Positions 1-8,094 of a stretch of 64,000 nucleotides of DNA are shown one piece after another. Each line of letters starts with the position of its first letter. Positions within the stretch are counted from its first letter, which is position 1. The position numbers were made by a program, and so were the translations under genes. The notes beneath the pieces are model-generated. The model was given only the letters and a program-made list of their open reading frames with translations. It searched no databases and was not told the DNA's origin. The stretch comes from Alteribacillus sp041949975 (lineage in GTDB: Bacteria > Bacillota > Bacilli > Bacillales > Marinococcaceae), in NCBI RefSeq assembly GCF_041949975.1, contig NZ_JBHFQG010000021.1:1-64000 (forward strand), in the 5' to 3' direction.

Positions 1-26
1 GATTTTGTCCTATACTAGTAGACATA

Positions 27-90
27 GGTAGGGCATCTCCTCTCGAGTTGATTTGGTCGTTAATTCTGAGGATACCCTACCTCTTTTTTT
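27..90 (+). terminator. Rho-independent terminator of a gene left of the window
   Basis: The arm at 27-42 (GGTAGGG...CTCC) is complementary to 68-81 (GAGGATACCCTACC) and is followed by seven Ts at 84-90. The loop is long (about 25 nt). It would end a + strand transcript entering from the left. Confidence 0.5.
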
Positions 91-111
91 GTCTCAAGGA
101 ACTTACACAAA

Positions 112-252
112 CTATCTTACGCTATCAAAAAGAACTGCTGTAACTGCTATTATAGTGAAGCCTAGCTGTTTATCAGCAATTGACATTCCATAAATTAAAA
201 TACCCATAAACACTAAAACTAATAAAATATTGATAATTCGATACCGACTAAT
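112..252 (-). CDS. 46-aa small membrane protein with a non-canonical ATT start
   Basis: Frame directly downstream of the 264-689 gene on the same strand. GGAGG overlaps the upstream stop and lies 7 nt before an ATT codon, the only start-like codon at that place; the first internal ATG is residue 16. The product has two hydrophobic stretches (about residues 6-22 and 32-42) separated by a polar turn, and ends with a basic Arg. Size, topology and position suit an accessory, immunity or membrane peptide for the upstream gene, but this is inference. A sequencing error in the start codon is equally possible. No family recognised. Confidence 0.4.
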   Translation of the reverse strand: MSRYRIINILLVLVFMGILIYGMSIADKQLGFTIIAVTAVLFDSVR

Positions 253-263
253 CCAAACACCTC

Positions 264-689
264 CTAGTCGTAATCTTTAATCCTAACTGTTGTTTCCCCT
301 TGGTAATCGGTATGTTCATAAAAAACTGTCTTAACCCTTATTCTCTTTCCTTCTACTGGACTCCTCTTGTAATAACTTTTAAAAGATAAATTACCGTGAA
401 ATATCTCTCTATAAGAATAAGCGGCACCTCCTAGAAAACTTGCTACCGCTGAGGGAGTCCCACCTATTAAGCCAACTCCTGAAATTACATTTCCTCCTGA
501 ATAAGAGCCAGATCGTCTATATGGTTGTTTGTATGAGTACTCGTAAGAATCAGGTAAATGCATAGGGTGTACACACTGGTGAGCTGGATAGCATGATGAT
601 GCTTCAGTTTTTTTTTGTGGTACTGTAAATTCGTATGCTGTAAAATAAGAATAACACTGAGAAGAGCCATTATGAGCTTTTTCAATCAT
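264..689 (-). CDS. Hypothetical 141-aa protein with a Gly/Ala-rich hydrophobic core (possible bacteriocin-like)
   Basis: The first in-frame ATG (701) is itself part of the ribosome site GGAGGGG, so the start is taken as the next ATG (689), 5 nt after GGAGG. The protein has an N-terminal His/Cys/Tyr-rich part (residues 10-60), then a Gly/Ser/Ala-rich hydrophobic stretch (about 66-92, including GGNVISGVGLIGG), and a basic C-terminal part ending in RIKDYD. I do not recognise a family. A Gly-rich hydrophobic core followed by a small membrane protein gene 11 bp downstream is the layout of some bacteriocin and immunity pairs; this is only suggestive. There is no obvious signal peptide. Confidence 0.55.
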   Translation of the reverse strand: MIEKAHNGSSQCYSYFTAYEFTVPQKKTEASSCYPAHQCVHPMHLPDSYEYSYKQPYRRSGSYSGGNVISGVGLIGGTPSAVASFLGGAAYSYREIFHGNLSFKSYYKRSPVEGKRIRVKTVFYEHTDYQGETTVRIKDYD

Positions 690-754
690 ATTCCCCTCCA
701 TTTTGCTTTAACGTACCAAACATTCATTTTTATGGAAATGGGGAATAAATAATA

Positions 755-796
755 AAAAAAGACGCACCCTCTCATAGAGAAGAATACGTCTTTTTT
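755..796. terminator. Bidirectional terminator hairpin
   Basis: AAAAAAGACG (755-764) pairs with CGTCTTTTTT (787-796), giving A/T runs in both directions. It lies upstream of the 264-689 gene and could end transcripts from either side. The rest of 702-1113 has no credible gene: a short imperfect hairpin near 930-950 and AT-rich DNA next to the IS remnant. Confidence 0.55.
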
Positions 797-1113
797 GCTG
801 GCTTCACCCTCAGCCTGATAAAAGTGAAGTGTGTATTTTTGCCCCCTGAACCGAGAGCGTGCTTTCGTTTATCCTGCTTCATTTGTTTTCATCCTGACTC
901 TTTGTCGCTCTCAATTCAGTAGTAGGGCCTATGGTATTATGAGAAACCATAATATTTATGTATAAAACAGAGGAAAATCCTAGAAATATATATTCTCTAA
1001 TATATTTCGTTAGGATATTTTTGGAAACGGCTCTTAACTACTCTTCCTCATTTGTTTCAACAATAACAATACATTCATTATCATTCACCGGTTAGTACCT
1101 GCCTTGACATTTA

Positions 1114-1395
1114 TCAGTTGTTCGGAATACTCTGATTTTTACATTGAGATTTACTAATACTCTTTAAACCTATTTCTTGTTGCACCATTTTATTGCGTTT
1201 TACCGTTTCACTAATACGTCTAAGACTGGATAGACCTTTCAACTGGGCAAGAATGAACAGTTTCATAAACGATAGAGTATCCAACTTTTTAACATATCGA
1301 TCGGTCTTGGAAGAATCTATCATTTTTTGTACTACCTTTGTTTCTAATGGATGAATGTATTTCTTAAATACAGTTTTTGTGGTATGATTGTCCAT
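1114..1395 (-). pseudogene. N-terminal fragment of an IS4-family (IS5377-like) transposase
   Basis: The 93-aa product matches the amino-terminal region of IS4-family transposases: a basic start, the VKKLDTLSFMKLFILAQLKG segment and SLRRIS, then SISKSQ where full-length enzymes continue with the DDE catalytic core. Here the frame stops 9 codons later and no catalytic part follows, so it is a remnant. The start ATG (1395) lies just inside a 14-bp inverted repeat (1403-1450). Assignment to IS4 is from recalled family sequence and is moderately sure; the subgroup is a guess. Confidence 0.6.
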
Positions 1396-1402
1396 GCTAT
1401 CT

Positions 1403-1450
1403 CCTTATAGTTAGAGATTTGGACTGGACTACCACTCTCTAATTATAAGG
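1403..1450. repeat. Inverted repeat next to the IS4 remnant
   Basis: CCTTATAGTTAGAG (1403-1416) is nearly the reverse complement of CTCTAATTATAAGG (1437-1450), followed by seven Ts. It may be a terminator for + strand transcripts, or a hairpin near the IS end that shields the transposase gene from readthrough. Confidence 0.45.
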
Positions 1451-1457
1451 TTTTTTT

Positions 1458-1800
1458 ATGCATTTCGTAGTTATAATTCACAATATTGACAATATTAGAA
1501 ATGTGTTATTTCGCTTGACATTTTTATTTTATTTTCCTGCAACGCTAGTGTATTTAAATGGATTCTCATGTTTTGTTATATTTTTTAAGTTTTCACATAT
1601 TTTTTGTAAAATTTCGGTTAAGGTTAATGTGAATGAAAAAAAGAACTTCTACTTATGTAACGTATGGCCATGTTTTAGAAGCTGCCAAATGAAATGGTCT
1701 TTTCTCAAAGAAGAAAATCAGAAATTCATAACTTTGGTCAACAAACGGTCAACAAGGTTAGTTTTTCATAACATCTACCACTCATTATAGTAAAACTCAA
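1458..1800. other. AT-rich stretch without a credible gene
   Basis: An open frame exists on the + strand, but its composition is Phe/Ile/Lys/Asn-rich as expected from random AT-rich DNA, and it lacks a ribosome site. Near 1737-1758 there is a short direct repeat, GGTCAACAAACGGTCAACAA, close to the tRNA gene. I see no integrase or attachment site that I can support. Confidence 0.4.
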
Positions 1801-1806
1801 AACAAA

Positions 1807-1830
1807 AAACCCCTCTACCACGAGGGGTTT
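1807..1830 (-). terminator. Terminator of tRNA-Val
   Basis: AAACCCCTC (1807-1815) pairs with GAGGGGTTT (1822-1830). Read on the minus strand it is followed by TTTTTTGTTTT, so it ends the tRNA transcript 14 bp after the CCA end. Confidence 0.8.
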
Positions 1831-1844
1831 AGCATTCTTATGTA

Positions 1845-1920
1845 TGGTGTCCCGTACTGGGCTCGAACCAGTGACCTCCACCCTGTCAAGGTGGCGCTCT
1901 CCCAACTGAGCTAACGGAAC
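1845..1920 (-). tRNA. tRNA-Val (anticodon GAC)
   Basis: Full cloverleaf on the minus strand: acceptor GTTCCGT/ACGGGAC, D-arm with AGCTCAGTTGGGAGAGC, anticodon stem CCACC/GGTGG with loop TTGACAG (anticodon GAC, reading valine GUC), and T-arm CTGGTTCGAGCCCAG. The discriminator A and CCA are encoded. It is a single tRNA gene, not part of a cluster, with its own terminator. Confidence 0.97.
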
Positions 1921-2020
1921 AATTATTTAAATATATGTTTTTACGACACTATTTATTATAGCGCTAGAATCAGAAATCTGCAATACTCGTCATTAAAAAA
2001 TTTTTTCTATTGATCTTAAA

Positions 2021-2040
2021 AAGGCGGTTGAAACCGCCTT
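2021..2040 (-). terminator. Terminator of the DUF2075 pseudogene
   Basis: Perfect stem AAGGCGGTT/AACCGCCTT with a 2-nt loop; on the minus strand TTTTT follows. It overlaps the ancestral stop codon of the helicase gene (2039-2041). Confidence 0.75.
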
Positions 2041-3846
2041 ACAGCCTGCTTTTTATATAATTGTGTATTTTTTTATCGCAGCAATATAAATAACAGCCCT
2101 TCATTCCCTCTGGTCAGCAGGGTTTTGTAAGTGTTGCGTACGATATCATACAGGGGATCCCTTTCTCCCTTTTTGGGTTTTCGCGGGCGTGCTCCTCTGT
2201 CATGGAATTCTTCTCTTCGCACGATAATGGAATCTGTTTCTTCGTCACAGCCTAAATCTTTACCTATTATTACTCCGACATAATCCATCTCTAGGCCTTG
2301 GACGGTATGAATGCAGCCTACCTGGTTTTCGCATTCCGGGTGGATGGCCCAGTCTATTCTATTTGGGTCGTTCCATGGCATCTAACTCTTTACTGGTTTT
2401 ATTTTTTGTCCATTCCCAGGCGTAGCCGGCTACTAATCTACCGTTTTTCTTATCCACGATTTCTTTTTTTAATTGATGCGGATCGTCTATCACTTGAAAG
2501 TCAAAGTCACCTTCTAGCTTTACCTCATTATTTTCAAAGCTTAGCAAATGTTCTATCCAGGAAATATAATTTCCCGAACCAGAGCATCTAAATTGAGATT
2601 CCAGCTCCAAGGTATGCACATCCGCTCCTGCTTTTTCTGCTTCCTGCTTCACCATTTCATAGCTGCCCACGTCCTTTCTTGAAACGACCTGGCTGTCATC
2701 TACAAAAAAGACGCTTAGCTTGGAGGAGCGGATGATTTGGGTTGCCTGATTTTCTCCCTCGATTTTTCTCTGCATATGCCCGAATTGTTTTAAACGGTGC
2801 GCTTCATCGCAAAGCAGCACATCAAATTGACTTTCTGGTGTGTTGACATAATTGGCGGATCCTTTAAAGAGATCTCTTACTTCTACGCGGCCGGAGGTGC
2901 CGATTAATTTTTTGCGAAGGACTTCACGGAATGCCTGGTTCGGCGTGATGTATTCCATATTGGCGCCTGCTTCGAGCATATATCTCATTAAATGCAGACC
3001 GATCACAGACTTTCCTGTGCCAGGCCCGCCTTTAATTAGTATTACTTTCTTCAAATCTGTTTGGTTTCGAAATTGATTGTAGATAGAAACTACTTTTTCA
3101 TAAGCGACTTTTTGCTCGTCCAATAAAACAAATTCTTCATTGCCGCTTAGTAATGTTCCTACGGTTTCAACCAGCTTTTTGGACGGCCTTATTTTTCCTT
3201 CTTCTATTTTTTCCGCAATCTCCCTGCCATTGCCATTTGCTACGTGGCTTTTTATTTTTTCCGTTAATTCACGATCGTTAAACTTAAAATATAACGGAGA
3301 TTCTGCTAAATACTTTCGATATCGATCATTTAACAGAGGCTCTGATTTATTCATAATGTAATTATGTAAATAAGCGCAGGAGTGCATCTGGATAAAAGTA
3401 TTGGAATAAAGAGATTCATTAAAGTTTTGAAGGTATCTTCTATATGAAGTGGCCTGGTAGGACGGGTGAATGGTTTCTCGTTCCCTTCCGCCAAGAAATG
3501 TATGCACCACACCGTCTCCTTCAGCCAATGCAGCCTGCTGCCACTGCTTCAACTTTATAATAAGTACATTTTCTCTTCCATTAGAATCGTGGCCTGTAAT
3601 AAGAAAGTCTATTCTCTTTTCGGTAGATGGAAGCTTGTATTCCAGCAAAACATGAGAGTCGTTTGTAAGATTGGCATCCCTGATAACACGTGCCATCTCC
3701 GGCAAAGAATTTTCCCAGGAACGGATTTCACTGTCTGAAACGACTTTGTTTGTTTTCTTCAGCATATTTTCTTTTAATACATATCCTATTTTGTTGTCGT
3801 AGATTTGCTCCAAAAAATCAGAAGAGCGTTCGTTGTATATGATCAT
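2039..3846 (-). pseudogene. DUF2075 helicase/nuclease, broken by two frameshifts
   Basis: Members of this family have an N-terminal PD-(D/E)XK nuclease-like domain and a superfamily I-like ATPase. The first segment (3846-2359) shows Walker A GGPGTGKS (about residue 271) and Walker B VLLCDEAH. A frameshift at about 2375 moves the rest (MPWNDPNRIDWAI, then HTVQGLEMDYVGVIIG) into another frame. A second shift at about 2095 removes the C-terminal GCYLYCCDKKIHNYIKSRL, which is still readable to a stop at 2039. The nuclease motif that is normally IELKQW reads IIKLKQW, so the catalytic Glu is Lys. Two frameshifts plus a lost active site mark it as decayed. A possible role in phage or DNA defence is unproven. 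Confidence 0.8.
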
Positions 3847-4058
3847 TTGAAAAAACTCCCATTGATTAGCACTTTAACATATCATCGGAATGATTTTTGT
3901 GTATTTTTCATCATTCCAACACTTCCTTTTTTAAAATTTTAATCTATTTCTTCTATTTTGTTAAACAGGGGTATTTATGAACTGCCACTCCCCGCTTCCT
4001 GCTGCTTCTGACGCAGCATTCTTTTTTCCACGGTCCAGTTGACTCCTGGGAGCCTAAA

Positions 4059-4085
4059 ATAACCCCGAAACAGGCTCGGGGTTAT
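4059..4085. terminator. Terminator hairpin
   Basis: ATAACCCCGA (4059-4068) pairs with TCGGGGTTAT (4076-4085), 24 bp after the end of the 4110-4328 gene. There is no long T-run on the minus side, so strength is uncertain. Confidence 0.6.
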
Positions 4086-4109
4086 CCTTCATCGTATTTT
4101 ATGAAATCA

Positions 4110-4328
4110 TTATTCTTCTTCCCAGTGCAGCGCCTTAATTTTTTCTTTCACAATCTTTGCTTCTTCATAGTCGGTGGTGAGAAAGGCATCTTTTTCGATG
4201 CCCTGGTGTTTTCCGACATAAAGCTTAATGGTTACTGCGTAATGGGGCTCGAGATCGGGGTATGTTAATGTATTGATCTCTACCGTCCCCCTCGTCTCGA
4301 GCGGATCCTTTTTGTTGAACAATGACAT
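4110..4328 (-). CDS. Conserved-looking hypothetical protein, 72 aa
   Basis: Start ATG at 4328 is preceded by GAGGAGGGAG with good spacing. The protein is soluble and mixed charged, with the pattern of a small beta sheet (TVEINTLTYP, HYAVTIKLYVG) followed by a helix (DYEEAKIVKEKIKAL). There are no cysteines, signal peptide or membrane segment. It stands alone between a terminator and repeat DNA. I do not recognise the family and assign no function. Confidence 0.65.
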   Translation of the reverse strand: MSLFNKKDPLETRGTVEINTLTYPDLEPHYAVTIKLYVGKHQGIEKDAFLTTDYEEAKIVKEKIKALHWEEE

Positions 4329-4467
4329 GGTTTCTCCCTCCTCTTTTTTCCTCTGTTCAGGATAGATATGAACGTTAGAAAATATATTAATGCTCGTCTC
4401 TCTTTATGTTTCCAACACCTTATTAGACAAGGAGTTGTCCCAAAAGGTAATCAGTTATGGCTTCTTC

Positions 4468-4655
4468 GGCAGCCATGGAGAACGGACATTTGTTCCGCTA
4501 ATTTATATAAAACACGGGGAACGAAAAGCATTGGCGGACATCCTTTCCGTCATTGCGTCCCAAGCAATGTATGTTGCTTCCTCTGCAGTAAATAGCGGAT
4601 TCAATGTCTGCATGACCTCCGTTTTACAAAGATTTCAATGAAATAACGTACCATA
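4468..4655. repeat. GTTCCG-type intergenic repeat region (family B)
   Basis: The stretch carries several degenerate copies of the family B motif: GAACGGACATTTGTTCCGCTAATTT, GGGGAACG, TAGCGGATT and AATAACGTACC. The open frames across it overlap each other in two frames, have no ribosome sites and look spurious. The family recurs at 12.8, 20.6, 28.8, 31.0, 39.8, 52.8 and 60.1 kb. Confidence 0.55.
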
Positions 4656-4690
4656 TGTCCGCGGCTGCGTCCTCCTTCCTCCTAACATGT

Positions 4691-4758
4691 AAAAAAAGAG
4701 AAACCGCAGGGGGCAGCTGTTTTTTGCTGATGGTTCCCTTTTTTTCTCGGTTTCTCTT
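4691..4758 (-). terminator. Terminator of the DUF4352 lipoprotein gene
   Basis: AAGAGAAACCG (4696-4706) pairs with CGGTTTCTCTT (4748-4758); an inner hairpin GCAGCTG...CAGC extends it. On the minus strand a run of seven Ts follows. Confidence 0.7.
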
Positions 4759-4801
4759 ATGCTGTTTCATGTATTGTTTTTTCTATGAAGTCGTGGTGAT
4801 G

Positions 4802-5383
4802 TTATTCTGCTATTTCTTCTTTGTCAAATTCCCAGATTGCTTGCCCGCTTGTGAACGGATCGTCAAAGATGAATTCGTAATACTCGGAGTCTTCTGCGTC
4901 AAAGACGACTTCGCCTTTTAAGTTGCGCCCCGGCCCGATTTCGCTGTCGAGATTGCCTTTGCTGTCACCCATCACGGTCTGGTCCTGTTCATATGCATTG
5001 GCAGAAAGCAGGCTCATGTTTAGCATGGTGGAAATATCAGCTGATTCTTCGCCGTTATTCTCGATGTCAAGCTCGATTGCAATGAAGTGATCGTTTTCCG
5101 GGTCGGAAAATTCATCTGATGTGTATCTAACGTTTGTTAATGTAATAGTTGTATCATCAAAGTTTACAGCATCGCCAAGGCCGTATGTTTCGTTTTCTGG
5201 TGCTTCTTCTTCAGCTTCTTCTGTTTCTTCCGCTTCTGCCTGGTTTTCTTCTTGCTGCTCTGTGTTTTCCTGCGATTCTTGGTCTTCTTCTTGGCTGTCT
5301 GCTGGAGCTACTTCAGATTCCCCGCAAGCGGCTAATGTTCCTGCGATGGCAACGGCTCCGATCATCATGCTGAATTTTTTCAT
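4802..5383 (-). CDS. DUF4352-type secreted lipoprotein, 193 aa
   Basis: A lysine-containing signal peptide (residues 1-18) ends in the lipobox LAAC (Cys20), so the mature protein should be lipid-anchored outside the membrane. Residues 21-65 are a very acidic Glu/Gln/Asp linker, typical of halophile lipoproteins. Residues 68-193 form a beta-rich immunoglobulin-like domain of the DUF4352 type: GDAVNFDDTTITLTNVRY, FIAIELDIENNGEE and FDDP...GQAIWEF. Family function is unknown; members are antigen- or telomere-repeat-like exported proteins. Start ATG follows AGGAGGAATTATC. It is monocistronic with its own terminator. Confidence 0.85.
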   Translation of the reverse strand: MKKFSMMIGAVAIAGTLAACGESEVAPADSQEEDQESQENTEQQEENQAEAEETEEAEEEAPENETYGLGDAVNFDDTTITLTNVRYTSDEFSDPENDHFIAIELDIENNGEESADISTMLNMSLLSANAYEQDQTVMGDSKGNLDSEIGPGRNLKGEVVFDAEDSEYYEFIFDDPFTSGQAIWEFDKEEIAE

Positions 5384-5704
5384 TGATAATTCCTCCTGTT
5401 GTTTTTTCTCATTTCAAACCGGCAGCAATGCGTTTGCGAGATAGCTGCTCTTTTCCTTTGATTGACGTTAAAGCCAATCAATTAGAATGAATTGGCAGAG
5501 TTCATATAAAGCAGCTGCTCCGATATCCCTCCCTTTGTATATTTGGATATTCATATTTTCCAATATATTCTAAATATGTATGTTACATGCCAGTTTGACA
5601 ACTACCTTTCATATATTACACTTTTGTAATCTTTCTGTAAAACTATGTAACGTACTAATTTTGTGGTAATTAATTCCAATTAATGTGAAAATATAATCAT
5701 TCTA
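5384..5704. other. Upstream region of the lipoprotein gene, no gene seen
   Basis: AT-rich upstream DNA for the minus-strand lipoprotein gene. It contains a short dyad around 5660-5690 (GGTAATTAATTCCAATTAAT). No open frame with a ribosome site is visible. Confidence 0.4.
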
Positions 5705-6055
5705 AGAACAAAAGCGCAAGCGCCCTGATCAGCCTCGACAGGTAATCACTTTCGTCGCCAAAAACGCCACGTCCTGTGGCATTGGCGACTTTAGCACGTC
5801 CTGTGCGTCGACGTGTGCGTCTTTTAGCAGAAAAGTCCTAAAGGATGTTCGACTAAGAACGTCACGTCCTGTGACAACGTCGAACTGGCTTGCACAGGAT
5901 GTGCTGACTTTTGCGTTGCGAACACGATGTTCGCGATTCTAGCAAAAGTTCCTTAAACCGTCTTGGGCCTCCGAGAGGCTGGGCAATGAAGCTAGATGCG
6001 GATCAAACAATATGGGGATAGTTATCCAAAACTTGTAAAAACATAATTTCCTAAA
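5705..6055. repeat. Modular intergenic repeat, family A, copy 1 (longest)
   Basis: Starts AGAACAAAAGCGCAAGCGCCC and ends with GATAGTTATCCAAAACTTG...TTTCCTAAA, like the copies at 13.0 and 35.9 kb. The 5' AGCGCAAGCGCCC can pair with the 3' GGGC...GAAGCT block. The interior holds several short palindromes around CACGTCCTGTG and CACAGGATGTG, plus CGAACACGATGTTCGCG. This copy has an extra module (about 5745-5880) that the other copies lack. Confidence 0.8.
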
Positions 6056-6060
6056 CAATA

Positions 6061-6095
6061 AAAAAGAGACTGATACATGATCAGCCTCCTTTGTA
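6061..6095 (-). terminator. Terminator of the RsbR-like gene
   Basis: GAGACTGAT (6066-6074) pairs with ATCAGCCTC (6080-6088) with one G-T type mismatch; on the minus strand TTTTTT follows. Confidence 0.65.
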
Positions 6096-6182
6096 TATCG
6101 AAGGGTCATCGGTTGGTGACCACTCCTACTTTTTCGTCGTTTCTCCTGGTTTCAACAAGCGCTGCCGGTTTTAAAAAGGGGC

Positions 6183-7031
6183 TTACTCTTCTGCGAAAGC
6201 AGAAGCGGTGACAAAATAATCGGAAAGCGCCTGCTGCAGGCTTCCTTTGGTTTCTGCTTTGCTTTCAAAGGATATACCTAAATCAATCATTTTTCTGACG
6301 ACATCTGGGCGCACTCCGGTAACGATTGGGGTGCTTCCCATAATCGATACGCCTTCGATTACTTTCATTAAATGATTGAGGACGTCTTCTTCTAATTCTA
6401 CAATTCCGGATAGGTCGAGAATAAGCGTCTGGATCCGCTTTTCCCCAATTTCCATAAGCACTTTTTCTTCGATTGAATTCATTCTCATTTTATCAATCGT
6501 TCCGATTAAAGGAAGTACACACATTGTTTTTGTGATCGGAATAATCGGCACGGATAAATTTTCAACAAGCTTGCTTTGGGTTTCAATTAATTTATCTTTG
6601 TATGTAGAATAGCTCAGGAAGAAGGAATTTAGAAACTTATCCACGAAATCATTGATTTTTTTCTCCATGGCAAAAAATTCATCAATACCTTTTTTTTGAT
6701 CGGTTAACTGATAATAATATTGTAAAAAATTCCACAATGTTCTTCTTATCGCCTGCACCCATTCGAGCTTAAAGGTCAGGGTTAACGAATATTTCGCCCA
6801 GGCGACCCCTTCCTGCTTTGAAAATTCTATAAGCTCGGCTTCTTGTTCTTTAACCACATGCATCACTAATTTATGAGCGTTTTCTATCAGATTAATGTTG
6901 CCGATAAGCTGGATTTCTTCAATTTTTTCTCTGACATTTACGGCCTCTTCTAGTAATTGTTCTTCAAATAAATTGCGGTTTTGGATTAAAAATTCCTTCA
7001 CATCAAGCCCTTCTTGATAAGCTAAGTCCAT
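6183..7031 (-). CDS. RsbR-type stressosome paralogue with C-terminal STAS domain
   Basis: About 282 aa. Residues 1-150 are helical and divergent, as in the non-haem globin-like sensor region of RsbR proteins; residues 165-275 form a STAS domain (LPLIGTIDKMRM, LILDLSGIVELEEDV, GVRPDVVRKMIDLGI). RsbR proteins build the stressosome with RsbS and RsbT, which releases RsbT to start the sigma-B cascade. Both threonines that RsbT normally phosphorylates appear changed: the GTIDT position reads GTIDK, and the VDT position reads EED. The protein may therefore not switch by phosphorylation. ATG 7031 is chosen because GGTGGAG lies 8 nt upstream; the GTG at 7040 overlaps that site. Monocistronic. Confidence 0.8.
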   Translation of the reverse strand: MDLAYQEGLDVKEFLIQNRNLFEEQLLEEAVNVREKIEEIQLIGNINLIENAHKLVMHVVKEQEAELIEFSKQEGVAWAKYSLTLTFKLEWVQAIRRTLWNFLQYYYQLTDQKKGIDEFFAMEKKINDFVDKFLNSFFLSYSTYKDKLIETQSKLVENLSVPIIPITKTMCVLPLIGTIDKMRMNSIEEKVLMEIGEKRIQTLILDLSGIVELEEDVLNHLMKVIEGVSIMGSTPIVTGVRPDVVRKMIDLGISFESKAETKGSLQQALSDYFVTASAFAEE

Positions 7032-7192
7032 CGTTATCACTCCACCTTTAATATAAAATAGCCGGGTTAAAGATATTGTTATTTTCTAATGATAAAGAAA
7101 GAAAGCAATCAAAAGAGACACCAATGGTCAGCTACCTTATATTCCCTATTTGTTACAATGATAAACAACGATTTTTTTAGGAGGAAAGAAAA

Positions 7193-7951
7193 ATGGACCA
7201 TATTATATTGACGGGTGCTTCCCATGGGATTGGGCGTGCTGCTGCGGAGCATTTTTTAAACAATGACATCGTGCATTTATATACGTTGTCGCGTTCGAAA
7301 GATGAGGGGTTATTAGAAAAAGCCAGGCAAACGGGGGCTTCGCTTGATCATTTTTCCTGTGATTTGACCGATCGAGGTCAAGTCGAGGCGATTCTTCCGG
7401 TTATTTTTCAAAACATTAACCAGGAAACGGTTTCTTCACTTACTTTAATTAATAATGCCGGTACGGTGCAGCCTGTCTCCCCTGCTGAAAAATGGGATCC
7501 GGCAGACGCGGAATCGGCTGTGCAGCTGAACTTGCTTGCCCCCATGATTTTATCATCTATTTTCGTAAAAGAAACTGAATCATTCGAGGCTCCAAAAACC
7601 GTATTAAATATATCTTCCGGAGCTGCTCACTCTCCGATGCACGGCTGGAGTGTGTATTGCACAACAAAAGCCGGGTTGGAGATGTTTACCCATACGTGCG
7701 CGCTGGAGCAAAAACAAAGCAGCACCTCCCCGGTTCGTTTTCTCTCCTTTGCTCCAGGCATTGTTGACACCCCGATGCAGGAAAACATCCGCTCTGTTTC
7801 TGAAGAAGATTTTAAAGAGGTTGAAAGCTTCCAGGACTACAAAGAAAAAGGAAAGCTTCTATCTCCGGAATCGGTCGCGGAAAAAATGGACAAGTTACTA
7901 TTTAAACAATCCTTTGAAAACGGCGCTTCCATTGATGCACAACAACTGTAA
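7193..7951 (+). CDS. Short-chain dehydrogenase, benzil reductase/sepiapterin reductase-like (YueD type)
   Basis: 252 aa, the usual size of classical SDR enzymes. Cofactor motif TGASHGIG at residues 7-14 with SRSKDE after beta 2 (an Arg that favours NADPH), NNAG at about 93-96, and catalytic Ser (NISSGAA) and YCTTK near 155-159. The PG motif that follows the active site is present (FAPGIVDTPMQ). The closest known relatives reduce diketones such as benzil with NADPH (B. subtilis YueD); the true substrate is unknown. GGAGGAAAGAAAA ATG supports the start. Single gene ending in a strong terminator. Confidence 0.85.
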   Translation: MDHIILTGASHGIGRAAAEHFLNNDIVHLYTLSRSKDEGLLEKARQTGASLDHFSCDLTDRGQVEAILPVIFQNINQETVSSLTLINNAGTVQPVSPAEKWDPADAESAVQLNLLAPMILSSIFVKETESFEAPKTVLNISSGAAHSPMHGWSVYCTTKAGLEMFTHTCALEQKQSSTSPVRFLSFAPGIVDTPMQENIRSVSEEDFKEVESFQDYKEKGKLLSPESVAEKMDKLLFKQSFENGASIDAQQL

Positions 7952-7967
7952 AATACACTTTTTTAAA

Positions 7968-7997
7968 ACATCCGGTCAGAAAGCCGGATGTTTTTTC
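7968..7997 (+). terminator. Terminator of the SDR gene
   Basis: ACATCCGG (7968-7975) pairs perfectly with CCGGATGT (7984-7991), followed by TTTTT. Confidence 0.9.
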
Positions 7998-8008
7998 TCG
8001 TAAATTCG

Positions 8009-8064
8009 TTGACATTCAAATGATCATTTGAGTAATATGATGGTATATTCAAATATTCGTTTGA
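8009..8064 (+). promoter_or_regulatory. Promoter and two ArsR/CadC-like operators of the metal ATPase
   Basis: TTGACA (8009-8014) and TAATAT (8033-8038) form a sigma-A promoter with an 18-bp spacer. The spacer holds a perfect 16-bp palindrome, TCAAATGATCATTTGA (8016-8031). A second site with the same arms, TCAAA-N6-TTTGA, lies at 8049-8064, 33 bp downstream. Arms of this kind are typical of ArsR/SmtB-family metal sensors such as CadC, which repress in the absence of metal. The regulator gene is not in the window. Confidence 0.75.
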
Positions 8065-8094
8065 TTGTTCGTTGCAGAAATGGAGGTGGGCTTT

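Noticed and set aside
1458..1790. 110-aa open frame on the + strand
   Set aside because: AT-rich, Phe/Ile/Lys composition, no ribosome site, no family resemblance.
1735..1920. Phage attachment site at tRNA-Val
   Set aside because: A short CAACAA direct repeat is near the tRNA, but there is no integrase and no duplicated tRNA 3' end in the window.
5705..6055. CRISPR array, because of many short repeats
   Set aside because: Repeats are palindromic modules of unequal spacing within one element, without unique spacers, and there are no cas genes.
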